Part shown: positions 1 to 12,691 of the stretch, piece by piece | How the letters are laid out: each line of letters begins with the position of its first letter | Numbering within the stretch: position 1 is the stretch's first letter | Source: Helicoverpa zea | Lineage: Eukaryota > Arthropoda > Insecta > Lepidoptera > Noctuidae | Length of the DNA stretch: 64,000 nucleotides | Reading direction: 5' to 3' | Assembly (NCBI RefSeq): GCF_022581195.2 | Contig: NC_061452.1 | Coordinates: 1,805,501 to 1,869,500, forward strand | Program-made: the position numbers and the translations under genes | The notes under the pieces: model-generated | The model's database searches: none | The model's input: only the letters and a program-made list of their open reading frames with translations | What the model was told of the DNA's origin: nothing

Positions 1-2551
1 AGTTTTAAACATTAGGTATAATAGGAATATTTAATTTATAATTAAACAAAATTGTAACAAAATTGATGACTGTAAGCGCGATCACTCTTTAGATAGGTAG
101 GAAATAAGTCATAAGGATGTTTTAATAAATTCGATACTTTACAGAGCAACATACATTTGGTAATAGGACATCAGAAAAAATAAGATTCTTTCAGGATCTC
201 ACTTTAAAATACTGGATGCCGGCACCCAGTAATTGGGTTGTAAAACTGTGATGGCATAATATATTAAAGGAAAGTACCAATTTTATTAGAACACTGATTA
301 TGCTGAGAGTAACGATAGATATCATTATCTTTTGTGAGACAGATTTTCTTATCTTTTCCTTTAAATCTTTTAAGGCTTCTTGTAGGTGTCTGAGATTGCT
401 ATCTCGGCTCCTATCTTGATTTTTAATATTTTTTCAAGTGGACACTGAAGATTGTTACAGATAATAATTTTGAGAAAAGCTACGTATTTATTATTTAATC
501 TCGTGAGCACCATACTTATTTTCTGGATGCAGATTAGGATTAGGTACTATAATTGGAAGATTTTCCTATGCACATAACACATACACCCGGAAAGATTTAA
601 CTTTTACTACTCGAGAATAAAATCTACCACTCTCATTACGTTCGTTTATGTATTATTTATCAGTACATCTCTGTTTCATTAATTAAATTACTTCTAACTA
701 TTAAAGTTTTACAAACCATATTGCTTCTAGCATTTCAACGAATAATCAGTATGTTACATTAAAGTTTGCCACATATGGAGCATTTTGCAGAACTTCGCAC
801 TCAGATGCATCGGGTTCATAGCAAAAGTTACATTATTCATACAAATTAATGTTACTTGGATGCTACACAGAACTGTCAGTTCGTTGATGCAACATTATGT
901 TTATGAAGCTACAAATATTTACTGTGATTCTGTTAGTTTGATTGTCAATTGTTTCATCTTGTATTCTCAAAATTGTATTTTCTAGATAAGAGAACGAACT
1001 GTTTTAGGGCTTACAACTAAAAGTGGATTGTATTAGCTTATGCGTGTATGTAAGTCTGAAGTAGAACACGAATCTTATTCCTTAACTGTTGAAAATATAT
1101 GCTATATGCTTAATATTTCGTAGCATTAATTCTCCTGGTTTAAAAAATACGTAGGTGAATCCTATAACCTACCTAGAATTTACCTTATTTAACGATGTGT
1201 AATTCGAGCGTAGCTAATCAAGATCCACGAATTTGTTTATTGGGTTTTTATTGACGTCATATACCTTATGTTTTGATTGGTAGAAAAAATATGTATAAGT
1301 TTTATTGTTAGGCTCTAATTTAAAATCGGTTTCGATAGGTAGCAATAATATACGGCAGTCGATATTTCAACAAATAGTACCTACTTATAGTGACACAGAA
1401 TACACGTAACTCATTCTGATAAGCTAGAAAAGTTTTCACCAAATTACTTTGATTCTCCGAACTTAGCTGCATAGGAAAGCTCAACTTTGGCGCAGCAGTG
1501 TCTTGTTCATTTTGACTACCATGAAGTCACTACTAGAACTTATTCCAAGAAAATGTTATATCTTTGTATAAAAGAAAATTAGGCTAGCTACACATAGCCG
1601 ATCAGATTGCGTCGCGAACAAGTTTAAGCTGACTCGAGTCAATGAGTCATTAAGTTAAGCAATGTAACCTGTTGCTTACTTACTTACTATGTCGCAATGT
1701 TCTCGTCTAGTATATGTCACTTACTCGTTCTGAGATAATGAGCAGTGTGTAACGTACTTTATGTGGCCAGTCCGTTCTAGTATGTCTCGAAGGAGTTTCT
1801 ATACTCCTTTCGACATTTTAGAGATGTGGGGACAATCTTGGACCATTCCATTTAAATAAAGAATTTTAATAAGAAATGAGGTATCAGTATTAGATTCTTC
1901 TGTGCTAAAAGTTTAACATAGGTGGTCAAAAAAGATTTATTTTTTGTAAGGGGATGAACCGGTGAATGAGATATGTAGATTTTACCAGTTTTTTTTTTTC
2001 AAGTATTTATCAGTAGGTATGTAGTAACTATTCAGGTTTTCAATAAATCAAACCGTTTATTATACTTATCCTCAATTTTATATAGCGCCAATAATAATAT
2101 GGTCTAAAGTTCGGAATTATTTTATTATTTCCTGCCATTCACATGTTAACGCTCTTAACTATAACTATCAAAAACATTTATCTAAATAGGTATTGTAAAA
2201 TATTTAGAATTCTGTATATTTACTGGATATTGAAGATTTCCCGTGATGAGGTTGATGAAATAAATAGGAATATAATGGATATAAACCTAATTTTCGCAAT
2301 ACCTATATCGATAATACTGCCCTCTGGAAAAACTTAATATGGTTTTTGCACCAGAAGAGGCGTTTTCGTAAAGCAAGCAAAAATTTTACAAAAAATAACA
2401 CAATTATAAATCAGAGCAGCATTTTATCTTAAAAGCTAATACACACGAACGTTACATTAATATTATTTTATTTAAATTGTTAATATGAATAAATAAAAAA
2501 CTAATTTATGCAAATTTTACCATAATGGAGTCACAATCGACTTAATACTAC
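1..2551. other. A+T-rich DNA without recognisable genes
   Basis: I see no open frame with protein-like composition or splice-site support in this stretch. One perfect CRE-type octamer TGACGTCA lies at 1252-1259. Short open frames at 785-985 and 2143-2337 have composition typical of random A+T-rich DNA and no recognisable motif. Intronic or intergenic DNA is the simplest reading. Confidence 0.6.
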
Positions 2552-2553
2552 TA

Positions 2554-2780
2554 TAGTTCGGCCATTCAGAGAATGCGTTCCTGACACGTCGCGATTGAAC
2601 TGACGACGTAACTACATTCATTGATTATTGATATAATAATGTTGTTTTAATGCTCCTCAATTGTTAAAACGGTAAACAACCAGCAAAAATATTTTTATCG
2701 TAACTGCAACGCCATTGCAAAGTTACGTCGTCAGTTCAATCGCGACGTGTCAGGAACGCATTCTCTGAATGGCCGAACTA
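2554..2780. mobile_element. 227-bp TIR element (MITE), Tc1/mariner-like TA target
   Basis: Near-perfect terminal inverted repeats of about 60 bp start TAGTTCGGCCATTCAGAG at the left and end with the reverse complement at the right. The TIRs leave only about 100 bp of unique interior. The element is flanked by TA at 2552-2553 and 2781-2782, as expected for a Tc1/mariner-type TA duplication. A longer relative in the opposite orientation, at 61323-62286, shares about 170 bp with it and holds a transposase C-terminal remnant. This short copy is therefore probably an internal-deletion derivative. The superfamily assignment is inference from the TA target and the relative. Confidence 0.8.
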
Positions 2781-2967
2781 TAAACGTGTCAATGAAAAAA
2801 AAAACGATCACCAAGGAGGATTTAAACCAAAAAATATTCGGTCAGGCATGTGTGCCAGTGCTACCTTATTTCCAAAGAAGGTCAAAAGTACATGTGTTTT
2901 CCTCTAATTCTAAATTCAAAATGGAAACCTCTAACATAAGGAAAACCCGAGTTATTTAGCTATATAT

Positions 2968-3818
2968 AGTTCAACTCAGATTTGCGCGCGGCCCTATGTG
3001 TGCGTCGGCTTGTAAATATACAACTTTCATTCGTGTGACAGTGACGTCGTCCGAGCATGACGTGTTCTTATCGCTTTTTGTTATGGGTACAGTCGTTTAC
3101 GAAAATGTCTAGTTCTTCACGGAGAAAATGTTTAAGGAGTCAGGTAGCGTTTCAAAAAATTAAACAACATTTAAAGCTTTTTATTATTACATTTTACAGT
3201 TTTTCATTATTTTCTCATAAGTTTTTTCAAATTGACGTTGACAGTATCTAAGAAATAAATGAGGTGAAATATCTAAGATGAATTAAATACTCCTTACATA
3301 TTTTCTAGATCTCGGGGTACGCGGACAATAAATAAAAGTGTGGACTAAGAATGTAAAAAGACGTATAATCTAGTATAATAATGTAAACAAAATGTGTGAG
3401 GAATTTTAAAAAATAATATTGCTTCGCATAATGTCGACCAAAATAAGACGGAAATAATGAAACTCATAAATGAACGTTTAAGTCATATTGATGAAGGGAT
3501 GTTGGGTAATACTTGTCGACATGTACAAAAGAAAAAAGAAAAATACTATAGACATTTTGACATGGAGTCAAAATTTATAATTTACCTCGGTGAGAGTAGC
3601 GAATCCGAAAATTCATCATTTGATTTTTCAAGTAGCGATTCAGAATCATTATAAATAAATAAACATTAAATTACGTAATAACTGTTTTTCTTTAAACAGC
3701 CGTAACCCCTAAATAACTGTATTTGTACCCGACTGTACCTCTTGTCACGCACACAAAGTCACTGTGTATGTACAAGGGTTACCCACACATAAGGCCGCGC
3801 GCAAGACTGAGTTGAACT
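2968..3818. mobile_element. 851-bp TIR DNA transposon remnant, Tc1/mariner-like
   Basis: Imperfect inverted repeats bound the element: AGTTCAACTCAGATTTGCGC at the left and, read on the other strand, AGTTCAACTCAGTCTTGCGC at the right. Similarity continues through GCGGCC(C/T)TATGTGTG for about 36 bp and weakly to about 56 bp. The exact target duplication cannot be resolved; flanks are TAT on the left and TAC on the right. The interior contains a short Ser/Arg-rich frame starting near 3105 and a transposase-tail-like frame at 3457-3654. It is a non-autonomous, internally deleted copy. Confidence 0.75.
3457..3654 (+). pseudogene. C-terminal remnant of a Tc1/mariner (DDE_3)-type transposase
   Basis: This 65-codon frame lies inside the TIR element at 2968-3818. 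It has a His/Lys-rich stretch (CRHVQKKKEKYY), then a short hydrophobic strand (FIIYLG), and ends in an acidic Ser tail (ESSESENSS...SDSESL). From memory of the family, many insect DDE_3-type transposases end in this order: HV-K-basic helix, hydrophobic strand, acidic Ser tail. The remnant at 61911-62018 has the same order. The catalytic core is missing, so it cannot be an active transposase. The stop is followed at once by A+T-rich AATAAATAAAC. Confidence 0.5.
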
Positions 3819-6800
3819 TACTATAACTGTTTAACGTCATGTTATGGAGCGTTCACGTCCGATTAAGTGCAATGTGGGTAGATGATAAATGAACGAGACA
3901 TAGAGGTCGGTACGTGTACCTTTTTGGTTGTAGACTATTTACTTGTCATGTAAATCCGGTCATGTCTTGTTTTTTTAAGCCAGTTGTCAATTTCAATGTC
4001 ATTTCGTTTTTTTGCGTCTTATTAAAATAACAGAAATTGTTGCTAACATCTGAACCATTTTCCTAAATAGGGAATCGTGGAAAGTTTCCAACAATTTCAA
4101 AGAAGACATCTCAATTACGGCCATTATTGAAAATTTTGCTATTACTTTCAAACTGAACCTTGAATTAAGTTACCTGTCAGACACAATAGGCTAAAACTTA
4201 GAAATAAAATGTCAAGGATAATAAGCCTCTATTTCAATAACCTAAGTTAGTACCTACTGGCTCTTAAAAATCTTAAACAAATACCTAAAACATACAGGTA
4301 TATGAACAGCATATCTAAACGTGACTAAAACCCGCCATCTTGAAAAACCAGTTCTCAAAAGTACGTTAGCTGCAACAGAATTCAAATTTCGAACGTTATT
4401 CGCACTTGCCGAAACATATGACCTTCTCACAGACGTGATACGGCCGGGGTCAATGAACTTTGTTGATGCAGATGCGTCGCTGTTCAGATGTAGCGTTACA
4501 ATACAACCTCCCACGTAAGGCGGGTTGAGTCATAAGATAAAGCGGGCGCGTTTATGTAAGAGGAAGCGATTTAGACGAACAAGACAAAAGTAAATGAGTC
4601 TATTCACGTTCAGTATCCGAATTCTAAGAAGCAGCTAGTTCTAGTTATTTCAGGCTGATTCTATAAGGCAGTATCAGATTGAAATAACTAAATCGCCAAG
4701 TTCTTCTCACCGAATGTACTTTTTCTTACTCACTTTGCTTAGTGTTTTCTGTGTCCCAAAGTGGACAGAAGTCTTGAAATTCTATTCGTTATTGCACCTT
4801 CTCGTCAAATCGCTCTTCAACTACAAAGATACTTCTTATGATCTTACACACTTCATATTTGATAGAAGTCTCGTATAAAACATCTTTTGCTTGAGAACGA
4901 TTAGTACATATATGTAATTGCCTCAAAAATCTTTACTCCTGACATCCTATGACTTGTACCACACACCCATAAGAAATCCGCCTCCACGAGTGGCTCTTGA
5001 ACTAAATCCGAGGTGATTTGAGAACTTTTTTTGTATTTAAATTGGGTGCGGCGTATGTGCCTCGCCAATACGTGAGGAGGTGAGGTTCAATGATAGTTGC
5101 TTATAATAAGGTTGTATACCTACGTTCCTTTTTTAAACGTTTGAGAATAAATATTTGGCTGTTAATTTAAAAATAGGCCTGTAGTTTATTTATTTTAAAG
5201 AATAAGGTCGGTGTTTAAATGAGGATTTGTATGTGTGAGTTTTTGTTTATGATTATTATCAAAGAGCGAATAGTGAGGAAAATAATTTTATTTCTTGTTT
5301 TCGACAATTCACTGTAGATACTTGTAATTCATAATAATTACTGCAAAAGTTAAAAAGTCAAAAAAGTCCTTTGTACGGAACCTTCCTTAACAGACACACG
5401 TCCAGTTTTCTCGTTGATCGTAGAAATTATTGCAAACATTGACGGAGCTGTTTTTAGGTGCAATTAAGAGTACAAGAGACCGATCTCAATAAATGACGTC
5501 ATAAAATAATAATTGATCTCGAAACTTGATTGGACGTACTTCCTAATTATATTTGTATGTAAGAGTTGAAATAAGCCTCCCAACTGCCAATATCATCCAG
5601 TTTAACGTATTGAAAAATATATAAAGCTTATTGTCATTTAAGGAAGATCTTAAGACTTTTCAGGCAAAGAAACTTCAATATTAGTATTAGATTCTTCCTG
5701 CAATAAAAACGTTTTTGAACGTAACACAAAAGAACAAGACAAGAAGTTCTAAGCTTATCTGTAAACAACACAGCACTTTAAGATAAGTAAAACAAAATAT
5801 AGCGACCGCCAAGACGCTTGTCCTACAGCGAAAAAAGACATCCTCTCTAGAGGATAAAACTAGCCACTCGCTTAGTACACAAGCCCGCCTGTGGGAATAC
5901 AACCCAAGATTGGATTCAGATTGAGCAAACATTACAAACAACGGTTCTTTATATTTCCTCCACTCGATACAATCTCTGGTATAAAAACTTTTTGCTAAAC
6001 CAACCTCTTTATTTAACCAAAAACAATCGAGAGGTGAAATTCTTGCATGTTCTCGTTGCCTGGTTGCAAAATGACGTCACGGATTACGAGAACTTTTATA
6101 TTTTAAAATTCGAATTTCGAAGCGATGCGATTTAAAATGCGATTATTCGATGTTGTTTCTCGGAAATATTTGAAATATTTTGCGTTTTGTTTAATAAATT
6201 CAATTTTCGCTGCGTTTCTTATTGGCGGTTTGGAATGGTTTGAAATATTTTACGCATTTAGATGGTAGATAGAATCTACATTGCGTTTTTACTAAACTGT
6301 ATTGTTGATATGTTGCAGTGAATACAAATAATATTATTAATTTTCGGTACTCTCTCAAAATACGCAAGCTGTTTTTTACGAAAAGCGTATAGCTTCATAC
6401 TTTCCATTTTCCATATTTTTGCGCTCATATTTCCCAACACGCTAAGCCAGGAAGGCACTTTAATAAAGAACTATGACGACAACACTATGAGATTTTTTCC
6501 GCTCCAAATAAGTCCCGTACACACTTACTTACACAAGTGTTACAAAAGAGGTCCTACACAATGGGCGAGTGACGTGCTATACTACACTATGTATGAAGCT
6601 CAGACGACTGTGTTGACACACTGGTATTGTTTCTGTAGGTAAAGGTCAGGGAGCAATTCACATAGTGCCGACCTTTTGACGGTCTTCACTTTCTAGAACA
6701 ATACATAGGTGTGAGACCGGCTTTATGTCTACGATTCTACCAGACTTGAGAATTCAGAAGTGGCTAGTATAAATTCTATTTTCGAAATTGATTATTCCAA

Positions 6801-7220
6801 ATTCATATCCTGGAGTTGATTCTTTTTTACCGAAAATCCAATAAGCTATAGTTAAGCCTGTGTTGAGCTTTAATTTGGACCAAGATTGAAATTGAATACT
6901 TAAAGGTTTTCACAATCGTGACTGCTTCAAAGGGATTGGATTATAAATTGTTTACGTGATTTGGAGAACCTTTCCTTCATTTTGCTACAGTTAATGCAAA
7001 AAATGTTTGAGATGTTATTGTTGTTACAAAATCTTATTTATTGCTGGTAACTGGAAGATTGATTTAGGTACGTGAGGATATCTATTATTACCTCTACTAC
7101 TATCAATACAATATTAGCATGTCTTTAACTAAGATATTACGTAAAAACTTCAGAAAGATATTACGTACAATCATTCTAAAACCATTCTTCACTACATCTT
7201 CGACCTTTCCATCAAACAGA
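3819..7220. other. Unassigned A+T-rich DNA with two CRE octamers
   Basis: No gene is supported here. Overlapping frames on both strands at 4254-4518 and frames at 5687-5941 and 6276-6458 show no motif, splice sites or coding-like composition. Perfect TGACGTCA octamers occur at 5494-5501 and 6072-6079. Confidence 0.5.
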
Positions 7221-7420
7221 TGACGTCATAATTCCAGAATCAAATATTCAAATCTAGAACCGACATCCAATCTCTCGAATTACGAGAAAGTTCAAAACAA
7301 ATACGTAGGCCAGTCGTGCCAATACGATCGGATAGATGAGTCATGTGTCACGAGGAGTCACGGAGTTTGCCGAGTCGTCACGATCGCGACCCGACTCCCC
7401 CGCCCTCTATTGTCTGTGTA
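7221..7420. promoter_or_regulatory. Possible regulatory patch with CRE and AP-1-like words
   Basis: A perfect CRE octamer TGACGTCA at 7221-7228 is followed about 110 bp later by an AP-1-type TGAGTCA, then several GAGTCA/GAGTCG words and a C-rich segment (CGACTCCCCCGCCC) in otherwise A+T-rich DNA. No transcript is attached to it. Enhancer or promoter function is only a suggestion from motif clustering. Confidence 0.25.
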
Positions 7421-8199
7421 GAAAGTAGGATTCAAACTTAGAATGGTGTAACTGTTCTGTGTTCTGATGTAGTATTGTTAGGATTTGTAAGGTAATGTTT
7501 GGTGTTGGAACTGTTTTTTATTCTCATGAACAAGATAAATCTGTCTAGTATCAGATGTGTTATATCCCAAAATAAGATCGTTTCCACATCAGTAGATAAC
7601 AATAGGACGCACGCAGTGCTGATTCTTGAGAAGGGATTTATCTTATTAAACAGTGAGTTTGCCGTTTAGTTATTCGACAAGAGAATTAAGATGATCTTTC
7701 TATATTCCAGGAGCAAAAAGTTACCGAGCTTTGAAGTGAACTATGGTGACGGAAAACCGAATATCATAATGAATCCGGCAGAATGAACCCCACTACGACA
7801 AACTCAAAATTCAGGACAAAGAAAATTCATATAAGGAACTACGGACTGATACGTACCTTCGGTCTAACGTCTCACAATACCCTCTTCTATTTTATGACAT
7901 TCCACCTTACAGAAAAGTTATGACATACCTATATTTTATGATCCACAACCCAGATTTTTCTCAGTAAGTACGAATATTGTACAAAATGGACGCTCGCTCC
8001 CGGCCATACGTCGCGTCATGTCTTTGAAATATGTGTGCATGGAGTAAGGAAAGATGAGCAGAGATCCTATAATGCAGGTAGGTCAGGCGCCAGATCAAAT
8101 ACGTACGCATGACCAAAACGGTTAGTTACGAGTGAACTAACAAGACATTTGGGTTCTTTGAGTCATCTGCCAAAGATTATTGGTACAAAAATGGGCGGG

Positions 8200-8330
8200 T
8201 TACAAAAAAGGCGTATAAGAGCGAGCATAGACAGTAACGTTCCCCTTCCCCCGAACACCCGCATTTTGACGTGCTACTTAGGAGATTTTCCGTTATGGCA
8301 TCTCTGCTAGTTATTTTGTTCTCCATGTAT
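8200..8330 (-). repeat. Fragment of the dispersed repeat also at 59.1 and 62.5 kb
   Basis: Read on the minus strand, this segment runs ATGGAGAACAAAATAACTAG...GAGATG.CATAACG.AAAATCTCCTAAG...CAAAATGCGGGTGTTC. It closely matches the starts of the plus-strand copies at 59098 and 62534. Only the first 130 bp or so of the family is present. It is non-coding. Confidence 0.65.
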
Positions 8331-8539
8331 GTGTAGTTTTGAGCTACGATGAATATGAAGAATATGTTTGGGAACGCACGAAAATGTAATGTATCAACGC
8401 TGCTGTTGTGAGGGAAATACTATTAGTTATTGTGATTGGGTTGTTTATTTGTTTGTCGGTGTTATTGATATGGGTGAAGCAGGTTTTTTTGTGAAAAAGT
8501 GTGAGTATGTTTTTTGTAGGAACTAGGTGTTTCGTTGTA

Positions 8540-8681
8540 ATGAATAGGCTCAAAAACTACTGGACAGTTTTTAAAAATTCTTTCACCATTCGAAAGCTAC
8601 ATTATCCACGAGTAACATAGGCTATATTTTGCAGGCAGTAGTTACCACGGGACGCGGGTGAAACCGCGGGAAAACGGCTAG
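8540..8681 (+). mobile_element. 5'-truncated Helitron-like element, 3' end
   Basis: The segment carries the lepidopteran Helitron 3' half: CTCAAAAACTACTGGAC, AAAGCTACATTATCC, GAGTAACATAGGCTATATTT, GGGACGCGGGTGAAACCGCG and a terminal CTAG followed by T at 8682. The canonical 5' TCTATACTAATATTA end is absent. GC-rich self-complementary sequence just before CTAG fits the Helitron 3' hairpin. Non-autonomous, with no Rep/helicase coding capacity. Confidence 0.75.
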
Positions 8682-11196
8682 TAGTATATAAGATTGACTG
8701 GAACTTCTTAGTGACAAGATTTGGTTAAACTCAGGCTTTCTGGACAGACGAATTGGCAACTGGAGAAAATGTTTTAAGCTTTTACTTACTATTACTTATT
8801 TTAATTAATTGGTACATTTTCTTCACAGACGTGTAACGCAGGTATAGAAAAAGTTTCTCATATGAAAACAACTATCTTAATAGCAAATAGAATATTATAA
8901 GTTTCCTAACTATATGAACCTTTAAATATCAATTGAGAAGAAAGTGTAAGATCACAGCTTAGATTAGAACGATAAGGAAACAATATACTTTTGAACGAAC
9001 ACATACAAAAGCCGTTAGTTTATTCCTAAAACAATAAGGTAAATCTAAGATAGGAAATGTGCTTCATAAATACCAATAAGATAATCTTATAGATACGATA
9101 TCTTAAACGGTGAACAGTAGTGGTTATAAGTTTAACCTAATCTTGGAGTAAAGTTTATAATAATGATATCTTTCAATTTATCGCAGATTAGAGGTACATT
9201 GTGTGGTTGCGAGTTGTGGTTTAGCTGAAATAGTAAGGCTTGGGTTTTGATGATTTGTAAGGTGGTAGATATAAAAATAAAATGAACAAATATTGTTTTG
9301 TTTATAGAGAAGAAAATGCTCTTATTTCAGTAATAATTTGTATTTGCATATGCTACATGAAACGAAGCAAATTCCTTAAAGTTATATGAAGAAAGGAGTT
9401 GGCATACAAACATGGATATCTTGGTTAAAAGTATAAGAAAAATATTTTCACATGAGTACAGAATACAATTTAGCTATGGGGTGGGAGCTTTTTTCACTTT
9501 GGGCTTTAAATAATATTTATTGTCGAGATAAAAAAATCTATATATATACCTTTTTTCGACGTGTCATATCAGTGAGTGAAAATAATAATAAAGAAACCTA
9601 GTCCGTTCAGAACTGGTTTCTCCACATACATAGGTATCTACAACAGGCAGGTGAAACACCCATCTTTTTTCTTTTCCTTTATATCTTTTATTTTGAGAGG
9701 AAACAGCATCCGTAATTATGACCAATAAATAATAAATATATATGTCAATATATCACTATCAAATAAAAAGATCTGATAGTTTGTGAGAACTCCATCCATA
9801 GATAAATCTTTTATTTGTTAAAAATTAATTGATTTTAATTGTCTTGTAACATGTTTCTTTAAGAGGCTACAGAAGTATTGTGAAAAAAAACCACAGTGTT
9901 TTTGCAAAGTACCCACACATGCAAAGAATAATGCTTGTGAAGTTGTCATAAATAACGATTATTTTTTAATATTTTTAAACCAATTTTAATTGACTATTAT
10001 ATAGCACTGTTATCTTGTTGGAAAAATAATAAATGTAGTTTTTGTTTTAACATAAAAGCAAAAGCATTATTAATTCATTTCATTTACATACGGGACCTAG
10101 TAGCAACTCATGGTTATAAGACTATAAAATGTGTTTATTAAGATAAAATAACGACACTCAGGGTTTCATACTTATACATATTTAAATAATAACAATTATA
10201 AATGTAGATTTTGCTACCCAAACGTCCCGTGTCCCCGTTCCCTTTATAGGTAGTTATTTCATATATTTTTATAAGCCACCTAGACTAACAATTTTCGCAG
10301 AAATCTACGACCATTAGCACACCAATCCACCTTAAATGAAATTAAATGAAATTTATTTATTTGCCAGAATATAGGTACAATATGATGGTCGATACAATAA
10401 AAAAAATATGGTCTCACTATATTCGACTTATAATTAGTCATGCAAAGATTTAAAGTTCTATAATCTTATAGCTAAAAAGCCTATTAAAAGTACAATTTAT
10501 GCAAAATATATTTTATACAATAAACGATTAGTATTCCATAATGAGTATATAAAACATTTCATACTGCATAACAGATCGCGACTCCATCGTACAAGATTAA
10601 AATCGTCGGATACAGCTCGAGGATGCAAGATACATAAATTATTAGAAACTGGTTATGTTGTCTTGGGATAACGCCCATGGACGTTGCTAGGTGCTCTCAA
10701 ATGTTACTTTGAAAGCCTTGGAGACGTGAACTTACTGGAGACGCCATTGTACGTACCTACCTTCTTTGACAAAGGTATGTACAAGTGCCGTTTATACTTG
10801 TGTGTTTGAAGGTGCTCGTGTGTGCTTGAAGTTTATGCTTGTGTTCGTTAATTTTGTCTTGTATGTGTTGTGCAATGCGATCGAAAATGTAGGACTCAGT
10901 CACCATTTGCTGCTACTTGTAAATGGGCAGACTTTTTCGCAGAGTTTGGGCTTATGGCGGTTCCTGTTAGCTAAATGCTCTAATTCTTAAACGTTACATT
11001 TGAAGCGCATAAACCGGTATTTTTTTTAATAACAATCGTTAGTATTTTTACTATAATGCTTGCTATAAACGGGTGGCGGTTTAGGATATTTTCCGTTAAT
11101 TTATTTTTTGAGATAAGAAGGTCAGAAAAAACGAAAATTTTTGTATGATACGTAACATAGTAGGTAGATAAAACTTAAAATTAAAACATGTCCTAA
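8682..11196. other. Unassigned A+T-rich DNA with simple retroelement debris
   Basis: No supported gene. The stretch near 10327-10400 (tttatttatttgcca...) resembles the low-complexity tails of insect retroelement fragments, as does 45064-45135. The frame at 10766-10990 is hydrophobic but has no splice sites or motif and is not called. Confidence 0.4.
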
Positions 11197-12078
11197 TCTA
11201 TACTAATATTAAAAAGAGGAAAACTTTGTTTGTTTGTTTGTTTGGTTGGAATGGATAAGGTCAGGGATTGTTCACACCAAACGTATTGTCCGCCGCTGAC
11301 TGTGAGTATACTCACTGTCTGCCCCAGTGTGAACGTCGACTCAATCTGCAGTACCCGTACTCACCAAGCCGACAATAAGCTATAGCGTACGATGCGCTAC
11401 ATGTGTGAACAAAAGAATAGGCTCGTGTAGGTTCACACTAGATGCGTACGCTGAGCGGCTGACTATTCTACACATAAAAGAGCTCAGTATTTGAACCCCC
11501 CAATCTTCATACATAACAGATGCTATGTCTTCCCAAGCGCATCTTCGTAAGTTTCTATCACTAAATTCTTCTGAATTCGCATTCCAAATACATTCTCTAG
11601 AATGTACTTCTGCAATAAACTTTTCGGTGTCGAACATCGCGAGGTGTCACGTGTCACGTCTGTCCTCATTGAAGTTTGTTTCTCGAGTGTATTGCGGCCG
11701 AGGCGCGCGGCGGTGCGGGCGCGGCGGAGCGGCGCTATTCGGCAACTGCGTCCGCGTAGCCAATCCGCGTCCGCCGTGCATAGTCGCGTAGTAAAATAAT
11801 CGACCACTGAGAGTCAGCGACAACAGACGACGTAATAGCGTATAGTCGGTTCGGTGTGAACGACAATTTCAATATATATGGAAAAGCAATAAACTGCGTA
11901 ACGCGCGCTCACAGTCAGCGGCCGACAATACGTTTGGTCTGAACGATGCCTCAAAAACTACTGGACCGATTTTACCATTAGAAAGCTATATTATTTGCGA
12001 GTAACATAGGCTATATTTTATCCCGGTGCGGGCAGTAGCTCCCACGGGACGCGGGTGAAGCCGCGGGAAAACGGCTAG
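11197..12078 (+). mobile_element. Helitron-like element split by a nested MITE
   Basis: The 5' end TCTATACTAATATTAAAAAG starts after A at 11196, and the 3' end ...CGGGAAAACGGCTAG stops before T at 12079. This matches Helitron rules: TC start, CTRR end, insertion between A and T. A (TTTG)n tract follows the 5' end. The body is interrupted by the TIR element at 11264-11950; joining the flanks across it restores the order seen in the 196-bp copy at 12692-12887. Short and non-autonomous. Confidence 0.85.
11264..11950. mobile_element. PIF/Harbinger-like MITE nested inside a Helitron
   Basis: Terminal inverted repeats of about 40 bp start GGGATTGTTCACACCAAACG on the left and, on the opposite strand, GGCATCGTTCAGACCAAACG on the right. 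The element is flanked by a 3-bp duplication TCA at 11261-11263 and 11951-11953. The uninterrupted Helitron family has a single TCA at this place, which supports the duplication. A GGN start with a 3-bp TNA target fits Tourist/PIF-Harbinger MITEs, whose usual target is TWA. The 687-bp interior is GC-rich around 11690-11780 but encodes no recognisable protein. Confidence 0.85.
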
Positions 12079-12109
12079 TGATCTAATAAACGCGTATAAT
12101 ATCACTTTT

Positions 12110-12258
12110 CCTTTTTCTCTCTTTCGTGGTTTCAGGCCAAAACTTCTGAACCGTTTAAACGAGTATAAAAAATGACATTAATGCCTGAAACAGGACAAAA
12201 GTCCGGTAAGTTGTTCCCTCGGAATACGGGTGGAACTGCGGGGAACAGTCAGTGATTA
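12110..12258 (+). repeat. Degraded Helitron-like 3' fragment (second family)
   Basis: The words GGCCAAAACTTCTGAACCG, GGTGGAACTGCGGGGAACAG and a final CAGTCAGTG resemble the second Helitron-like family whose interrupted copy is at 54813-55208. The terminal CTAG has decayed. No coding sequence. Confidence 0.4.
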
Positions 12259-12691
12259 TATACTTTTTCTTTATCAAATAACTTTTCTAAGATAATCCTT
12301 ACATAACTGTTCTTTCAGCCTATGTAATAGCAATATCTGAGTGGGTGGACGTTAATGGAAACGAAGCCGCTTATAGGTTACGTAAACTCGAGTAGTGATG
12401 AAGTGTTTACGAAAATTGCCACTACTACACACACACTACGTCAATAGCTAGATACACTGCCAGTTCCTGTGCACTCCTTACACTAGCTTCCATCAACAGT
12501 TTCACCCATGTCCCAAATTACTTACGCCTAACCTAACCGTAAGCCTTCCTCGGTAATTGGGCTATCTAACACTGAAAAAGGTTTTCAAATTGATTTAGAA
12601 GTTTCTGAAATAAGCACTTTAAACGAAACAAGCTCTTTAGTTTGGAATACATTTTAACTGTCAGTCACTAGAAGCTAACTTTTTATCACCA

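Noticed and set aside
1784..1815. Hairpin TCGAAGGAGT / ACTCCTTTCGA
   Set aside because: Arms are short with a bulge; such hairpins are common by chance in 64 kb.
4254..4518. Overlapping open frames on both strands
   Set aside because: They are complementary shadows with no motif, splice sites or family resemblance.
11380..11807. Several open frames on both strands at 11.4-11.8 kb
   Set aside because: They lie wholly inside the nested MITE and arise from its GC-rich non-coding interior.
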